Counted from the stretch's first letter, positions 17,608-26,183 are shown. The stretch: DNA of 64,000 nt from Pseudomonas palmensis (GCF_017848315.1 NZ_JAFKEC010000018.1:1-64000), one strand, 5' to 3'. Notes: generated from the letters alone by a model not told the origin. Numbers and translations: made by a program.

Positions 17608-18942
17608 ATGAGCCAGACTGCATCATCCGAAACAATCCACGACCTGATCGGCGTCGGCTTCGGCCCCTCCAACCTGGCCCTGGCCATCGCCCTGGAAGAA
17701 CTCGCCCAGACCAACGGCCATGCCCTCGATGCGCTGTTCATCGACAAGCAGAGCGACTACCGCTGGCACGGCAACACCCTGGCCACCCAGAGTGAACTGC
17801 AGATTTCCTTCCTCAAGGACCTGGTGTCCCTGCGCAACCCCACCAGCCCCTACAGCTTCGTCAACTACCTGCACCAGAAGAAGCGCCTGGCCGACTTCAT
17901 CAACCTTGGCACCTTCTACCCCTGCCGCCTGGAGTACAACGACTACCTGCGCTGGGCCGCCGAGCACTTCGCCACCCAGGCGGTGTATGGCGAGGAGATC
18001 CTGCGCGTGGAACCTGAACTGCTGGACGGGCGTATCGACCACCTGCGCGTGATCTCCCGCAGCGCCCAGGGCCATGAACGCCTGCGCCGGGCACGCTCGG
18101 TGGTGGTGGGCAGCGGCGGCACGCCGAAGATCCCGCCGGTATTCGCGCCCTTCAAGGACGATCCGCGCGTGTTCCACCACTCCCAGTACCTGAACAGCCT
18201 GGAACAACTGCCGTGCACCCAGGGCAAGCCCATGCGCATCGCGATCATCGGCTCGGGGCAAAGCGCCGCCGAGGCCCTGATCGACCTGAACGACAGCTAC
18301 CCGTCGGTCAAGGCCGACATGATCCTGCGCGGCTCGGCACTCAAGCCGGCCGATGACAGCCCGTTCGTCAACGAGGTCTTCACCCCCGACTACACCGACC
18401 TGGTGTTCAACCAGCCCCAGGCCGAGCGTGCCAAGCTGATCTCCGAGTACCACAACACCAACTACTCGGTAGTGGACATCGACCTGATCGAACGCATCTA
18501 CGGCATGCTCTACCGTCAGAAAGTCGCCCATCAGTACCGTCACGCCGTTCTGTGCCGACGCAACATCGAGGCCGCCGTCAGCACCGACAAGGGCATCGAG
18601 CTGACCCTGCGCGACCTGGCCACCGGCATCCAGCAGACCCACGTGTACGACGCGGTGATTCTTGCCACCGGCTATGAGCGCCGCTCCCATCGCGAGCTGC
18701 TGGCGCCGCTGCAACAGCACCTCAAGGACTTCGAAGTGGACCGCGACTATCGCGTGCTGGCCAGCCCGGAGCTCAACGCGGCGGTCTACCTGCAGGGCTT
18801 CTGCGAAGCGTCACACGGCCTGAGCGATACCCTGCTGTCGGTACTGCCGGTGCGCGCAGCCGAGATCGGCCAGTCGCTGTACCAGAGCCTGGGCCAGCGC
18901 GCCAGCAACGCCCGCGCCAGCGCGACCCTGGCCAGCGCCTGA
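17608..18942 (+). CDS. pvdA: L-ornithine N5-monooxygenase for pyoverdine
   Basis: A 444-residue flavin N-hydroxylating monooxygenase that converts L-ornithine to N5-hydroxyornithine, a pyoverdine building block. The FAD site is GVGFGPSNLALA (residues 15-26), the NADPH site IAIIGSGQSAAEAL (about 212-225), and the ATGY motif of the family is in VILATGYERRSH. The K-D-L-V-SLRNPTSPYSFVNYL segment is typical of ornithine hydroxylases. The ATG at 17608 follows AAGGAA and the PvdS box; longer in-frame extension is upstream of the promoter. It acts in the cytoplasm, iron-regulated. Confidence 0.95.
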   Translation: MSQTASSETIHDLIGVGFGPSNLALAIALEELAQTNGHALDALFIDKQSDYRWHGNTLATQSELQISFLKDLVSLRNPTSPYSFVNYLHQKKRLADFINLGTFYPCRLEYNDYLRWAAEHFATQAVYGEEILRVEPELLDGRIDHLRVISRSAQGHERLRRARSVVVGSGGTPKIPPVFAPFKDDPRVFHHSQYLNSLEQLPCTQGKPMRIAIIGSGQSAAEALIDLNDSYPSVKADMILRGSALKPADDSPFVNEVFTPDYTDLVFNQPQAERAKLISEYHNTNYSVVDIDLIERIYGMLYRQKVAHQYRHAVLCRRNIEAAVSTDKGIELTLRDLATGIQQTHVYDAVILATGYERRSHRELLAPLQQHLKDFEVDRDYRVLASPELNAAVYLQGFCEASHGLSDTLLSVLPVRAAEIGQSLYQSLGQRASNARASATLASA

Positions 18943-18957
18943 ACCTGCCCCGTGCTA

Positions 18958-20037
18958 TCAGCGCTGCATGCAGCGCCGATAGCGCTCATCCACCCGTTTG
19001 GCAAACCATGCCGTGGTCAGCTTTCGGGTGATCTTGGGGCTCTTGAGTTCGATGCCTGGCAACTGCGCCCGCGGCAACGGCTTGCCCGCAGCCGCCTCGG
19101 CCAGTGCATACACTTGCTGATACAGCCGCGTGCGCTCGAATGCCAGGCTGTCCCCCTCCTCCAGCTGACTGCGAATGGTCGGGTTGCGCAGGCCGAGCCT
19201 GTCACCCAGGCGCCGTACCGCCTGTTCGGTGGCCCCCGGAAAAATCGCCCCTGGCGCGATCAGGTCGCCGTCCAGCGCCAGTTCCACGCCCGACGCCTGG
19301 CTGACCGCATGCTGGAACGCCGCGTTGCGGCTTGCGTACCAGCCTGCATTGAAGTCGGCAAACCGATACAGCGGCTGCTCGTAGCTGGCTGGGTAACCCA
19401 GCAGATGGGCGATGCCGAAGTACAGCCCGCCGCGCCGAGTGAACACTTCCTGGCGCAGGGTGCCGCTGTAGGCATAGGGGTAGTCCTGGGCGTGGCGTTC
19501 GGCGAACGCGATGCTGACCTGCATCGGCCCCCCGGTGCGCACCGGGTTCAGGTCGCCGAGCAAGGTACGCCCAAGCGGCAGCGAACCGATCAGGTCGTCG
19601 AACAGTGCACTCAGTTGCTTCTCGCTGCGCACCGCCGCCAGTCGCTGGCTGTAGGTTCTGCCATCGGGCGAGTGGGTTTGCAGCGCGGCCTCCACCAGCC
19701 GCTGCGGAACATGCAGACGCGCCGCACGCCGGTCGATCTCGGCGCGGGCAATGCGCCCCAGGCCGGGCACCTGCGGGTCGGCCTGGTAGGTCGACTCCTG
19801 CTCGGTCACCGCCAGCACCGCGCACAGGTTGCTGCGGCTGGGGTCGAGCTTCTGTGCGGCAAACGCCGTCTGAATGTCCGCCGCCCACCCTTCACGGTCA
19901 CCAGTGGCGGCTGGCATCAGTGCAACCACCGTGGCGCGCACCTGGGCCGGCGTGGTCTGTTGCGCCCCACGCTGGCCGGCGCACCCCTGCAACAGCAGCG
20001 CCAGCGTGGCCAGCACCATCCATCCGCGTAAAGGCAT
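18958..20037 (-). CDS. DUF1615 family lipoprotein
   Basis: A 359-residue protein with a lipoprotein signal (LATLALLLQGC, Cys19). The mature region has NLCAVLAVTEQESTYQADPQVPGLG, which resembles a lysozyme-like catalytic Glu context, then GPMQVSIAFAERHAQDYPYAYSGTLRQEVFTRRGGLYFGIAHLL, typical of DUF1615 proteins. A transglycosylase-like role is possible from that ESTY/GPMQV pattern but unproven. It converges on pvdA with only 15 bp between stops. Confidence 0.85.
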   Translation of the reverse strand: MPLRGWMVLATLALLLQGCAGQRGAQQTTPAQVRATVVALMPAATGDREGWAADIQTAFAAQKLDPSRSNLCAVLAVTEQESTYQADPQVPGLGRIARAEIDRRAARLHVPQRLVEAALQTHSPDGRTYSQRLAAVRSEKQLSALFDDLIGSLPLGRTLLGDLNPVRTGGPMQVSIAFAERHAQDYPYAYSGTLRQEVFTRRGGLYFGIAHLLGYPASYEQPLYRFADFNAGWYASRNAAFQHAVSQASGVELALDGDLIAPGAIFPGATEQAVRRLGDRLGLRNPTIRSQLEEGDSLAFERTRLYQQVYALAEAAAGKPLPRAQLPGIELKSPKITRKLTTAWFAKRVDERYRRCMQR

Positions 20038-20100
20038 ACAGCCCCCGGCTATCGGTCGAGGGCCCCACAGTACACAGCCGGGGCCGGCCCGTGCAAACCG

Positions 20101-20769
20101 TCAGCAGCCCGGCTTGGTCAACTCGGTGCCGATGGTGACCGCATTGACCTTGACCTTGTCGAAGCTGGCCTGCGCCACTTCATCGAAGGTGCGCTCGCAG
20201 TTGAAGCGGGTGTCCACCACAAAGTCGTCACCCTTGGCCTTCTGCATGGCCTCGCTCCAGTGACCGGCCGCCGCGCTGGCCTCATCATCCACCAGCACCA
20301 CCTCCAGCAGCACTTCGGTAAACCCCACTGCCCGCGGTCCTTGCCAGAGCGCGTACACCGACGGGTCGGCGGCATTGCCGCACATGCTCAGGCAACTGGC
20401 GTAGAACTCCAGCCCGCCTCCCGAAGACCCGGCCATTGCACCGAACGTCAGGGGCTGCGCGGCCGGCGGCGCAAAGTCGCCGATGAACGTGCTCAGGTCT
20501 GCCTTGCAGGTGGGCGAGAGCTCCATGCGCAGCTCGCTGACCGTGCCGCCGCCGGCCGTGGCGGTGATTTCGCAGCCTTGCACCTTGTAAGTATGGGTGT
20601 CGCCGAACGAGGTACGCGCAACACCGGCTACCGACTCGAAGAAACGCAGGTTGGTGCCCAGCATCTCGCCATTGAACACCTGGGCCACCGTGGCCTGGGC
20701 CAGGGCCAGATTCGGCAGAGCGCTGAGGGTGAGTGCGCAGCAGAAGCCAGACAGTGCACGTGAACGCAT
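20101..20769 (-). CDS. secreted hypothetical protein with six mature cysteines
   Basis: A 222-residue protein with a signal peptide cut near ALAQATVAQV (about residue 24). The mature part contains six cysteines (GCEIT, PTCK, SCLSMCG, NCER and the C-terminal GC), enough for three disulfides, which fits a periplasmic or exported protein. I do not recognise a family. It is co-directional with the lipoprotein gene 63 bp downstream. Confidence 0.75.
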   Translation of the reverse strand: MRSRALSGFCCALTLSALPNLALAQATVAQVFNGEMLGTNLRFFESVAGVARTSFGDTHTYKVQGCEITATAGGGTVSELRMELSPTCKADLSTFIGDFAPPAAQPLTFGAMAGSSGGGLEFYASCLSMCGNAADPSVYALWQGPRAVGFTEVLLEVVLVDDEASAAAGHWSEAMQKAKGDDFVVDTRFNCERTFDEVAQASFDKVKVNAVTIGTELTKPGC

Positions 20770-20847
20770 CGGAACATCCTGTAAGGGCAGAAAATGAAGC
20801 GCGTACTGTAATCCAGGCTAACGGCAAATAGCCATCAAGCTCGCCCA

Positions 20848-21342
20848 TCAGCCCAGCACGATGTAGTCGCTGCGCTGCACCAGCGGGGCATGCTCGCCTG
20901 CAATCAGGCGCACGTATCGGCCACCGAGCTGGTCGATGGCGATGCAGTCATCCACGTCCATCACTGCATCGGTGTGCGCCTGGCTCCAGTGACGTGCCAT
21001 GCGTTGCTTGCCGATGGCCTTGGCCTGGGCCTTGCTGGTGGCCACCACCAACAGGTACTGGTGCGCCTCGCCGAACGCACCGGGCTCGTAGCCGCCCAGG
21101 TTGATGAAATACAGGCGTGGCTCGCCGGCAGCCGGCTGCATGTCCGACCAGTGCAGCTTGTAGCCGTCGACCCCGTCGACCTCCAGCCAGGAATCGACGT
21201 GCACGCCCCTGGCGCTGCCGAACCATTGCTCGCGCAATTGCGGGTAGGCCGCTTCGAGGGTCGGGGCCACCACGAACACCACATCGTGCACTTCGATGCG
21301 GGCCCGGGGGTGTTTGCCCCCCAGCATCACCACGAACAACAT
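20848..21342 (-). CDS. DUF1543 family protein
   Basis: A 164-residue protein matching DUF1543: MLFVVMLGGKHPRARIEVHDVVFVVAPT, then EVDGVDGYKL, YFINLGGYEPGAFGEAHQYLLVVA and AKAIGKQRM. It looks like two related alpha/beta halves. It begins 13 bp after the isochorismatase-like gene on the same strand and is probably co-transcribed with it. Function unknown. Confidence 0.88.
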   Translation of the reverse strand: MLFVVMLGGKHPRARIEVHDVVFVVAPTLEAAYPQLREQWFGSARGVHVDSWLEVDGVDGYKLHWSDMQPAAGEPRLYFINLGGYEPGAFGEAHQYLLVVATSKAQAKAIGKQRMARHWSQAHTDAVMDVDDCIAIDQLGGRYVRLIAGEHAPLVQRSDYIVLG

Positions 21343-21355
21343 GATCCGCCCACCC

Positions 21356-21907
21356 TCAAGGTTGCTCGCCGACCAGGAAGGTCTTGCTGATGTGGCGAAA
21401 TTTCTCGTGGCCGGCGCTGCCCAGCAGCTCGAACAGCACCATCTCGCGAGTCACGATCTGCGCGCCGGCATCACGCATGCGCTGCAGGCCGGCGCTCTTG
21501 CTGAGCAGGCTGCGGCTGTCGCAGGCGTCCTCCACCACGAACACCTGCCTGCCCAGCGCCAGCAGGCCGAGCACTGTCTGCAGCACGCACACGTGGGTTT
21601 CCATGCCGCACACAATCACCTGGTGGCGGGCCAGCAGGCTGGCGGGCAGGCAGTCGGCAGCCACGCAGGAAAAGTGCACCTTTTCCACCACCTCGGCAGC
21701 GGGCGCCGCCTCGAGCAGTGCCCCGACGGTGTGCCCGAGGCCCTTGGGATATTGTTCGGAAATCACCGTGGGCAACCCCAGTTCGGCCGTCGCCGCCAGC
21801 AACCAGCGGGTGCGGGCCAGCGTGCCGGCAGGGTCGCTGACCGCGCCGATGAGTTTTTCCTGAACGTCGATGACCAGCAGCGTGGCCTGGGTAGGGTCGA
21901 TCAGCAT
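21356..21907 (-). CDS. isochorismatase-family cysteine hydrolase
   Basis: A 183-residue hydrolase with the Asp-Lys-Cys triad of the family: Asp14 in LLVIDVQEKL, a Lys in EKVHFSCV and the nucleophile Cys in GMETHVCVLQTVLGL. The family hydrolyses amides or vinyl ethers; this short form resembles YcaC/nicotinamidase-like enzymes of unknown substrate. The ATG at 21907 has the expected family N-terminus. The downstream DUF1543 gene follows within 13 bp. Confidence 0.88.
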   Translation of the reverse strand: MLIDPTQATLLVIDVQEKLIGAVSDPAGTLARTRWLLAATAELGLPTVISEQYPKGLGHTVGALLEAAPAAEVVEKVHFSCVAADCLPASLLARHQVIVCGMETHVCVLQTVLGLLALGRQVFVVEDACDSRSLLSKSAGLQRMRDAGAQIVTREMVLFELLGSAGHEKFRHISKTFLVGEQP

Positions 21908-22024
21908 TGCGTGCGCTCCATGGCGGGCGCCGGGGCGATGGGTGTCACCGCCAGGCGGCTTGCGGACAGAAACCCGGGCAGCGCGATGGCTGCCCGGGCC
22001 CGGTCGGATGCTACCACGCGAGGC

Positions 22025-22744
22025 TCATGCGGTCAGGCGGTGCGGCTCCAGGGCCTGGCTGAGCACGCCCAGCACCTGCTCTTCATGCTCATGGATGAAG
22101 AAGTGCCCGCCGGGAAAGAGCGCCAGCGAGAAATCACCCTGGCTCTCCTGACGCCAGGCCAGCAACTGTTCCTGGGTCGCGCGATCCTCCTCGCCCCCGA
22201 GCACATGCAGCGGGCAACGCAGTGCCGGGCGCTGCCGATAGGCGTAGCGTCCGCACAACAGAAAGTCTGCGCGCAACACCGGCAGGGTCAGGCTCATCAG
22301 TTCCTCGTTGCCCAGCACTTCCTCCGAAGTACCGCCCAGGGTGCGCAACTCTTCGATCAGTTGCGGGTCGCTCTTGGGTTCGCGCCAGCTTTCGTCGTCG
22401 TAGCCTTCACGACGGGTCGGCGCCGCCGTACCGCTGGCAAACAACGCCACCGGTGGCGGGCAGCCCAGCGCCTGCAGCTCGTGCACCAGCTCGAACGCCA
22501 GCAGCGCCCCCAGGCTGTGCCCCAGCACCGCGTAGGGCTGGTGGGCGACAAGGCTCTGTTCGGCGGCCAGTTGCCGGGCCAGGGCCTGCATGTCGGTGTA
22601 CAACGGCTCGCCAAGGCGTGCACCCCGCCCTGGCAGCTCCACCGGGCGCACGTTCAACCAGGCGGGCACCTTGCGCCGCCAGCGGCTGAAGACCATGGCG
22701 CTGGCACCCGAGTACGGCAGGCACAACAGGGTCAGTGACGACAC
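22025..22744 (-). CDS. type II thioesterase for non-ribosomal peptide synthesis
   Basis: A 239-residue alpha/beta hydrolase of the TEII type, which removes stalled or wrong acyl groups from NRPS carrier proteins. The triad is Ser77 in VLGHSLGALLAF, Asp187 in GGEEDRAT and His214 in PGGHFFIHEH. The start codon is GTG at 22744, with a GAGGGG site overlapping the stop of the MbtH gene 10 bp upstream. Pairing with MbtH and proximity to pvdA point to pyoverdine assembly (PvdG-like), though the NRPS genes themselves are not in the window. Confidence 0.88.
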   Translation of the reverse strand: MSSLTLLCLPYSGASAMVFSRWRRKVPAWLNVRPVELPGRGARLGEPLYTDMQALARQLAAEQSLVAHQPYAVLGHSLGALLAFELVHELQALGCPPPVALFASGTAAPTRREGYDDESWREPKSDPQLIEELRTLGGTSEEVLGNEELMSLTLPVLRADFLLCGRYAYRQRPALRCPLHVLGGEEDRATQEQLLAWRQESQGDFSLALFPGGHFFIHEHEEQVLGVLSQALEPHRLTA

Positions 22745-22754
22745 GTGCCGCCCC

Positions 22755-22979
22755 TCACTGCGCCGCAGCGGTTTCGGCCATCTTCTGGCGCAGGCTCAGC
22801 GGGCGCATGTCAGTCCATACCTCATCGATGTACGCCAGGCACTCAGCCTTCAAACCGCTCTTGCCGACGGTGCGCCAGCCGTTGGGGATAGCCTTGTAGT
22901 CCGGCCAGATGGAGTACTGTTCCTCGTGGTTGACCACAACCTGGAACACGATATCGTCGCGATCGAATACGGAAGTCAT
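22755..22979 (-). CDS. MbtH-like NRPS accessory protein
   Basis: A 74-residue MbtH-family protein that binds and activates NRPS adenylation domains. The invariant pattern is present: [37 protein letters not shown], with the family's conserved tryptophans. It is the first gene of a pair with the thioesterase. A near-consensus PvdS box lies 64-87 bp upstream of its start, which is expected for a pyoverdine MbtH protein. Confidence 0.95.
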   Translation of the reverse strand: MTSVFDRDDIVFQVVVNHEEQYSIWPDYKAIPNGWRTVGKSGLKAECLAYIDEVWTDMRPLSLRQKMAETAAAQ

Positions 22980-23042
22980 TGCCTGTCTCCTTGGTTGAAT
23001 GAGGCTCGTGGCGCGGGAGGCGTACGGGCGCTACTGGAGGAG

Positions 23043-23066
23043 ACGAAGCGGCGTGCGGATAAATTA
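23043..23066 (-). promoter_or_regulatory. probable PvdS box for the MbtH-thioesterase pair
   Basis: On the minus strand TAATT is followed by exactly 16 bases and CGT. This is one mismatch from TAAAT-N16-CGT with correct spacing and orientation toward the MbtH gene. The match is imperfect, so it stands as probable. Confidence 0.5.
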
Positions 23067-23101
23067 GCGACGCTGGGAAAATCCCGCGGCACGTGCCGGC
23101 G

Positions 23102-24448
23102 CTAGCAGTTGAAGGTCAGGTTGTAATGCACCGAGCGGTGGTCCGATGCCCCCGCCGCAGAGACATTCCCCGGCGCCGGCACCTGCGAGGTGCCATTGGT
23201 CACCGCATAGTCCAGCATGTTGCTCGGCGCCACGCTGGGGTGGGTGCTGCCGCCCGCCAGCTCGATACGGGCGATGTCTTCGGGCGACACCCAGTTGCCA
23301 CGCGTCGGCACCGGGGGAGTGGTCGGTCGCGGATCGCGGTTGAAATCCCCCAGCAGCGCGAACGGCGTATCGGTGTGCCAGCTGATCTCCCTCAACATGC
23401 GCGCGGCGTTGACGCCCCCGCCGGAAATGGCATGCAGGTTGAAGATCGCCAGCTCCGGCGTGTTGCCCGCCAGCGCTCGTCGCCTCACACGCACCCCCAT
23501 GGCCGGGCGGTAAAGGGGCGGGCCCGCCACCGGCAATTGCCCGTCCGAGATGATGGCCAGTTGGCTGACCATGAACTCGCCGGGGTCAGGCATCACGATC
23601 GCCAGGTTCACCCGCAACCGCTGCACATCGAGGAAGTAGATCAGGTAGCGCTCGGGCCGGCTGCGGGTGCCGGCCTGCCAGCTGTAGACATGGATGTCGT
23701 GGTGACTGCCGAACTGGTCGGCCACCCGTTCGGTGCGGCTGAACACCGCAGAATGCGGGGCAACGCCGACCTCCTGCAGAACCACCACATCGTTGCTGCG
23801 CAGCAGCGGCAGGACCCCGGTCAACCATTTGCTCTCGGTGCTGACCGATGCGCCCTGCAGGTTCCAGGTGGCCACCCGTATCGGCACCTCAGTGCGCGCG
23901 CTGCGACCTATTTCGATCTGTGCCGAGGGCCCTGCAGTGTTCAATCGGCTGTGGTAGTAATCACGAATGCGCCCATGCAGGCGAATGTGCGCATGCCACG
24001 GGCCGAAGATGGCCATGACCCCGTGCTGGAGCATGCGCAAGGGGTCGCCAGGATCCAGCAGGTGTGGCCCCTGTACGCTCCTTAGGCCATTCATGACCAG
24101 GGCATGGTGCACACGGTAGAGCCCGATCATCACGCCATGACGATACAGCCCTGGCGAGGCCTGAAGATGCTGCAGCACCGTGGTGTCGCTGTACCAGCGG
24201 CGCAACAGGGTGGTCATGCATGCCCCATAGCCGGCCTGTGCCTCATGGTTGCTGCTGCGTATCAGGCGTGCCGAAACGATGTAGTTCAGGTAGACCAGGG
24301 TATGCACGCAGTCCCGGGGCCTGGCGGCGGCGAGCAGCGCCACCGCGTCCATGAACACCACGTCGACCTGCTCTTCGAACGCAACGGCCGGCATGTCGGG
24401 CACCAGGTTGTTGTCGATGTACAGGCCAATGACACGGTCAACGGGCAT
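23102..24448 (-). CDS. CdtB-like nuclease toxin with novel N-terminal region
   Basis: A 448-residue protein. Residues ~190-448 are an endonuclease/exonuclease/phosphatase domain closely resembling the active subunit CdtB of cytolethal distending toxin. Matching features are VATWNLQGASVSTESKW (Asn196), VVVLQEVG (Glu226), RYLIYFLDVQRLRVNLAIV, IFNLHAIS (His339), LLGDFNRDPRP (Asp368, Asn370) and ASDHRS (Asp436, His437). All residues expected for metal-dependent nuclease or phosphatase catalysis are present. Residues 1-190 are unlike classical CdtB, which has only a signal peptide; here there is no signal peptide and the region is helical-looking. The start has a strong GGAGGTG site. It follows a beta-propeller-like gene by 18 bp. 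The family is clear; target and export route are unknown. Confidence 0.85.
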   Translation of the reverse strand: MPVDRVIGLYIDNNLVPDMPAVAFEEQVDVVFMDAVALLAAARPRDCVHTLVYLNYIVSARLIRSSNHEAQAGYGACMTTLLRRWYSDTTVLQHLQASPGLYRHGVMIGLYRVHHALVMNGLRSVQGPHLLDPGDPLRMLQHGVMAIFGPWHAHIRLHGRIRDYYHSRLNTAGPSAQIEIGRSARTEVPIRVATWNLQGASVSTESKWLTGVLPLLRSNDVVVLQEVGVAPHSAVFSRTERVADQFGSHHDIHVYSWQAGTRSRPERYLIYFLDVQRLRVNLAIVMPDPGEFMVSQLAIISDGQLPVAGPPLYRPAMGVRVRRRALAGNTPELAIFNLHAISGGGVNAARMLREISWHTDTPFALLGDFNRDPRPTTPPVPTRGNWVSPEDIARIELAGGSTHPSVAPSNMLDYAVTNGTSQVPAPGNVSAAGASDHRSVHYNLTFNC

Positions 24449-24466
24449 GGGAACACCTCCACCGGG

Positions 24467-25321
24467 TCAGGCCTTCTGGAACAGCGCAAACAGCTCGCCA
24501 TCGAGCACGCCCAGCCCCACCCGCTCGGTAGCGGCCAGGTTGCTGCTGACCGTTGCCGGGCTGAGGGCATTGCCATCATAGGCGTATTGATAGAGCGCGC
24601 GACCGTCGGCATTGGCAATGCTGCGGGTGAAGGCGAGTTTGAGCAGCCCCGCGTGAACCGTCACACCCGGCATGAACGGGTAGGCCTGCTCGATGAACAC
24701 CCGTGGCTCGGTCCAGGCCTGCTTGCCGTCGTACTTCACCAACAGGGTCCGACCATCGCCATCCTTGTAGAGCAGGTGGATCAGGCCCTGGTAGACAATG
24801 GCGATCGGGTCGTCGGGGGTGGTCACCGCTACCCCCCTGGCCCTGAGCACCGGGCCATTGCCCCAGTTTTCCAGGTCTTCGCTGCTCAGGCACTCGATCT
24901 GCCTCGTGTGGCCGTGCCGATAGAAGGCGTGCAACCGCCCTTGAAACTCCACCAGCGACGGCGAGCCGTGCATGGGCTGACTCAACGTCATGGGCTCGAA
25001 CCCCATGAGCGTGTCGTTGTAGGAGGCCAGGGTGTATTCACCCTGGTCATCGCTTCGAAACGCATGGACCTTGTCCTTGAACACAAACAGCGCCAGTGAC
25101 CTGCTCGGGGTCACCATCAGTGGCAGCACCGCCGGCGTCGTCCATACGTCGATGCCACTCACTTTCGCGACGAATTCGGCCACGTTGCCGTCGGCGTTGT
25201 AGGCGCAATAGAGCACGCCCCGGTGTACGACTACCCGGCAACCGCCAGCCACAGGCTGCGACTCGGTAGGGAAAGCACGGTTGAAGATGCCGTGCATGTT
25301 GGCTGCGTAACAAAGTTGCAT
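24467..25321 (-). CDS. beta-propeller-like (lectin/sialidase-style) protein
   Basis: A 284-residue protein built of about six related ~45-residue units, each with a strand pattern of hydrophobic-x-G-x-L-hydrophobic-x-hydrophobic: HRGVLYCAY, FKDKVHAFR, FQGRLHAFYR, YQGLIHLLYK, HAGLLKLAFT and LDGELFALF. Between them are surface motifs such as EDLENWGNGP and DGKQAWTEP. This is the layout of five- to seven-bladed propellers, including fucose-binding lectins. There is no signal peptide. GGAG lies 6 bases before the ATG at 25321; MHG at 25297 is an alternative start. It is the first gene of a tight pair with the CdtB-like gene, so a binding or carrier role for the toxin is a reasonable inference only. 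Confidence 0.65.
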   Translation of the reverse strand: MQLCYAANMHGIFNRAFPTESQPVAGGCRVVVHRGVLYCAYNADGNVAEFVAKVSGIDVWTTPAVLPLMVTPSRSLALFVFKDKVHAFRSDDQGEYTLASYNDTLMGFEPMTLSQPMHGSPSLVEFQGRLHAFYRHGHTRQIECLSSEDLENWGNGPVLRARGVAVTTPDDPIAIVYQGLIHLLYKDGDGRTLLVKYDGKQAWTEPRVFIEQAYPFMPGVTVHAGLLKLAFTRSIANADGRALYQYAYDGNALSPATVSSNLAATERVGLGVLDGELFALFQKA

Positions 25322-25568
25322 CGCCTGCTCCAGAGGTACAAAGAGCCCCCAGTAGAACAGCGCAGCCCGGCCGGATCAGCCGGGCAAAGCCCAGCGTGTA
25401 CGTGAGAAACCGGAAGTTGCACGGGCCCGGGCGTGACCTGCCGGGCTGGCAGCAGGCGCACATCGCTGTGCGATTGTTCGGGCCAGATGCACAACACGGG
25501 GTTCGCACCGGCGCAGCGCAGGCGTATCGTATGCACTCGAATCCTGATAGGTAACACGGAGTTTCCCC

Positions 25569-26183
25569 ATGCTTGGCGTAACGGACTACGGTGCCTTCGT
25601 GATTGCCTTCCTGGTGCTGCTGGCGATCCCGGGGCCGGGCAATTTCGCGCTGATCACTGCCACCGGCAAGGGCGGCATCAAAGGCGGCCTGGGCGCCACC
25701 TTCGGCATCATCCTGGGTGACCAGGTGCTGTTGTGGCTGGCCGTGGCCGGTGTGGCAGCGCTGCTCACCACCTACCCGGCAGCGTTCCATACCGTGCAAT
25801 GGCTGGGTGCAGCGTACCTGGCCTACCTGGGCCTGCGCATGGCCCTGGCCAAACCCGGCAGCACGCCGGTACGGCCGATGAAGTCCAAGCACTACCTGCG
25901 CCAGACCATGATGATCACCCTGCTCAACCCCAAGGCGATCATGTTCTACATGGCGTTCTTTCCGCTGTTCGTCGACCCGGTCCGGCATCAGGGCTTCGTG
26001 ACGTTCGGCTTCATGGCGGTGACCATTGCCGTGCTGACCTTCCTGTATGGCCTGGTGGCCGTGCTGCTGACCCACAACCTGGCCGCCCGCCTGCGCGCCA
26101 ACCCCAAGGTCTCGAACCTGCTCGAACGCCTGGCCGGCATGTGCCTGGTGGGCTTCAGCATCAAGTTGGCGGTACTGCGCTAA
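25569..26183 (+). CDS. LysE/RhtB-family amino-acid exporter
   Basis: A 204-residue inner-membrane protein with six predicted spans and the family signature AIPGPGNFALITATGKGGIKGGLGATFGIILGDQ near the N-terminus, plus LLNPKAIMFYMAFFPLFVDP in the middle. Family members export amino acids such as lysine, threonine, homoserine or leucine. The substrate cannot be read from the sequence. A CGGAG site precedes the ATG. The 247-bp gap before it, shared divergently with the propeller gene, shows no gene. Confidence 0.92.
   Translation: MLGVTDYGAFVIAFLVLLAIPGPGNFALITATGKGGIKGGLGATFGIILGDQVLLWLAVAGVAALLTTYPAAFHTVQWLGAAYLAYLGLRMALAKPGSTPVRPMKSKHYLRQTMMITLLNPKAIMFYMAFFPLFVDPVRHQGFVTFGFMAVTIAVLTFLYGLVAVLLTHNLAARLRANPKVSNLLERLAGMCLVGFSIKLAVLR

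Noticed and set aside
24467..25321. Propeller gene as a CdtA/CdtC homologue
   Set aside because: CdtA and CdtC have ricin-type QxW trefoil repeats and signal peptides; this protein has propeller-like units and no signal peptide.
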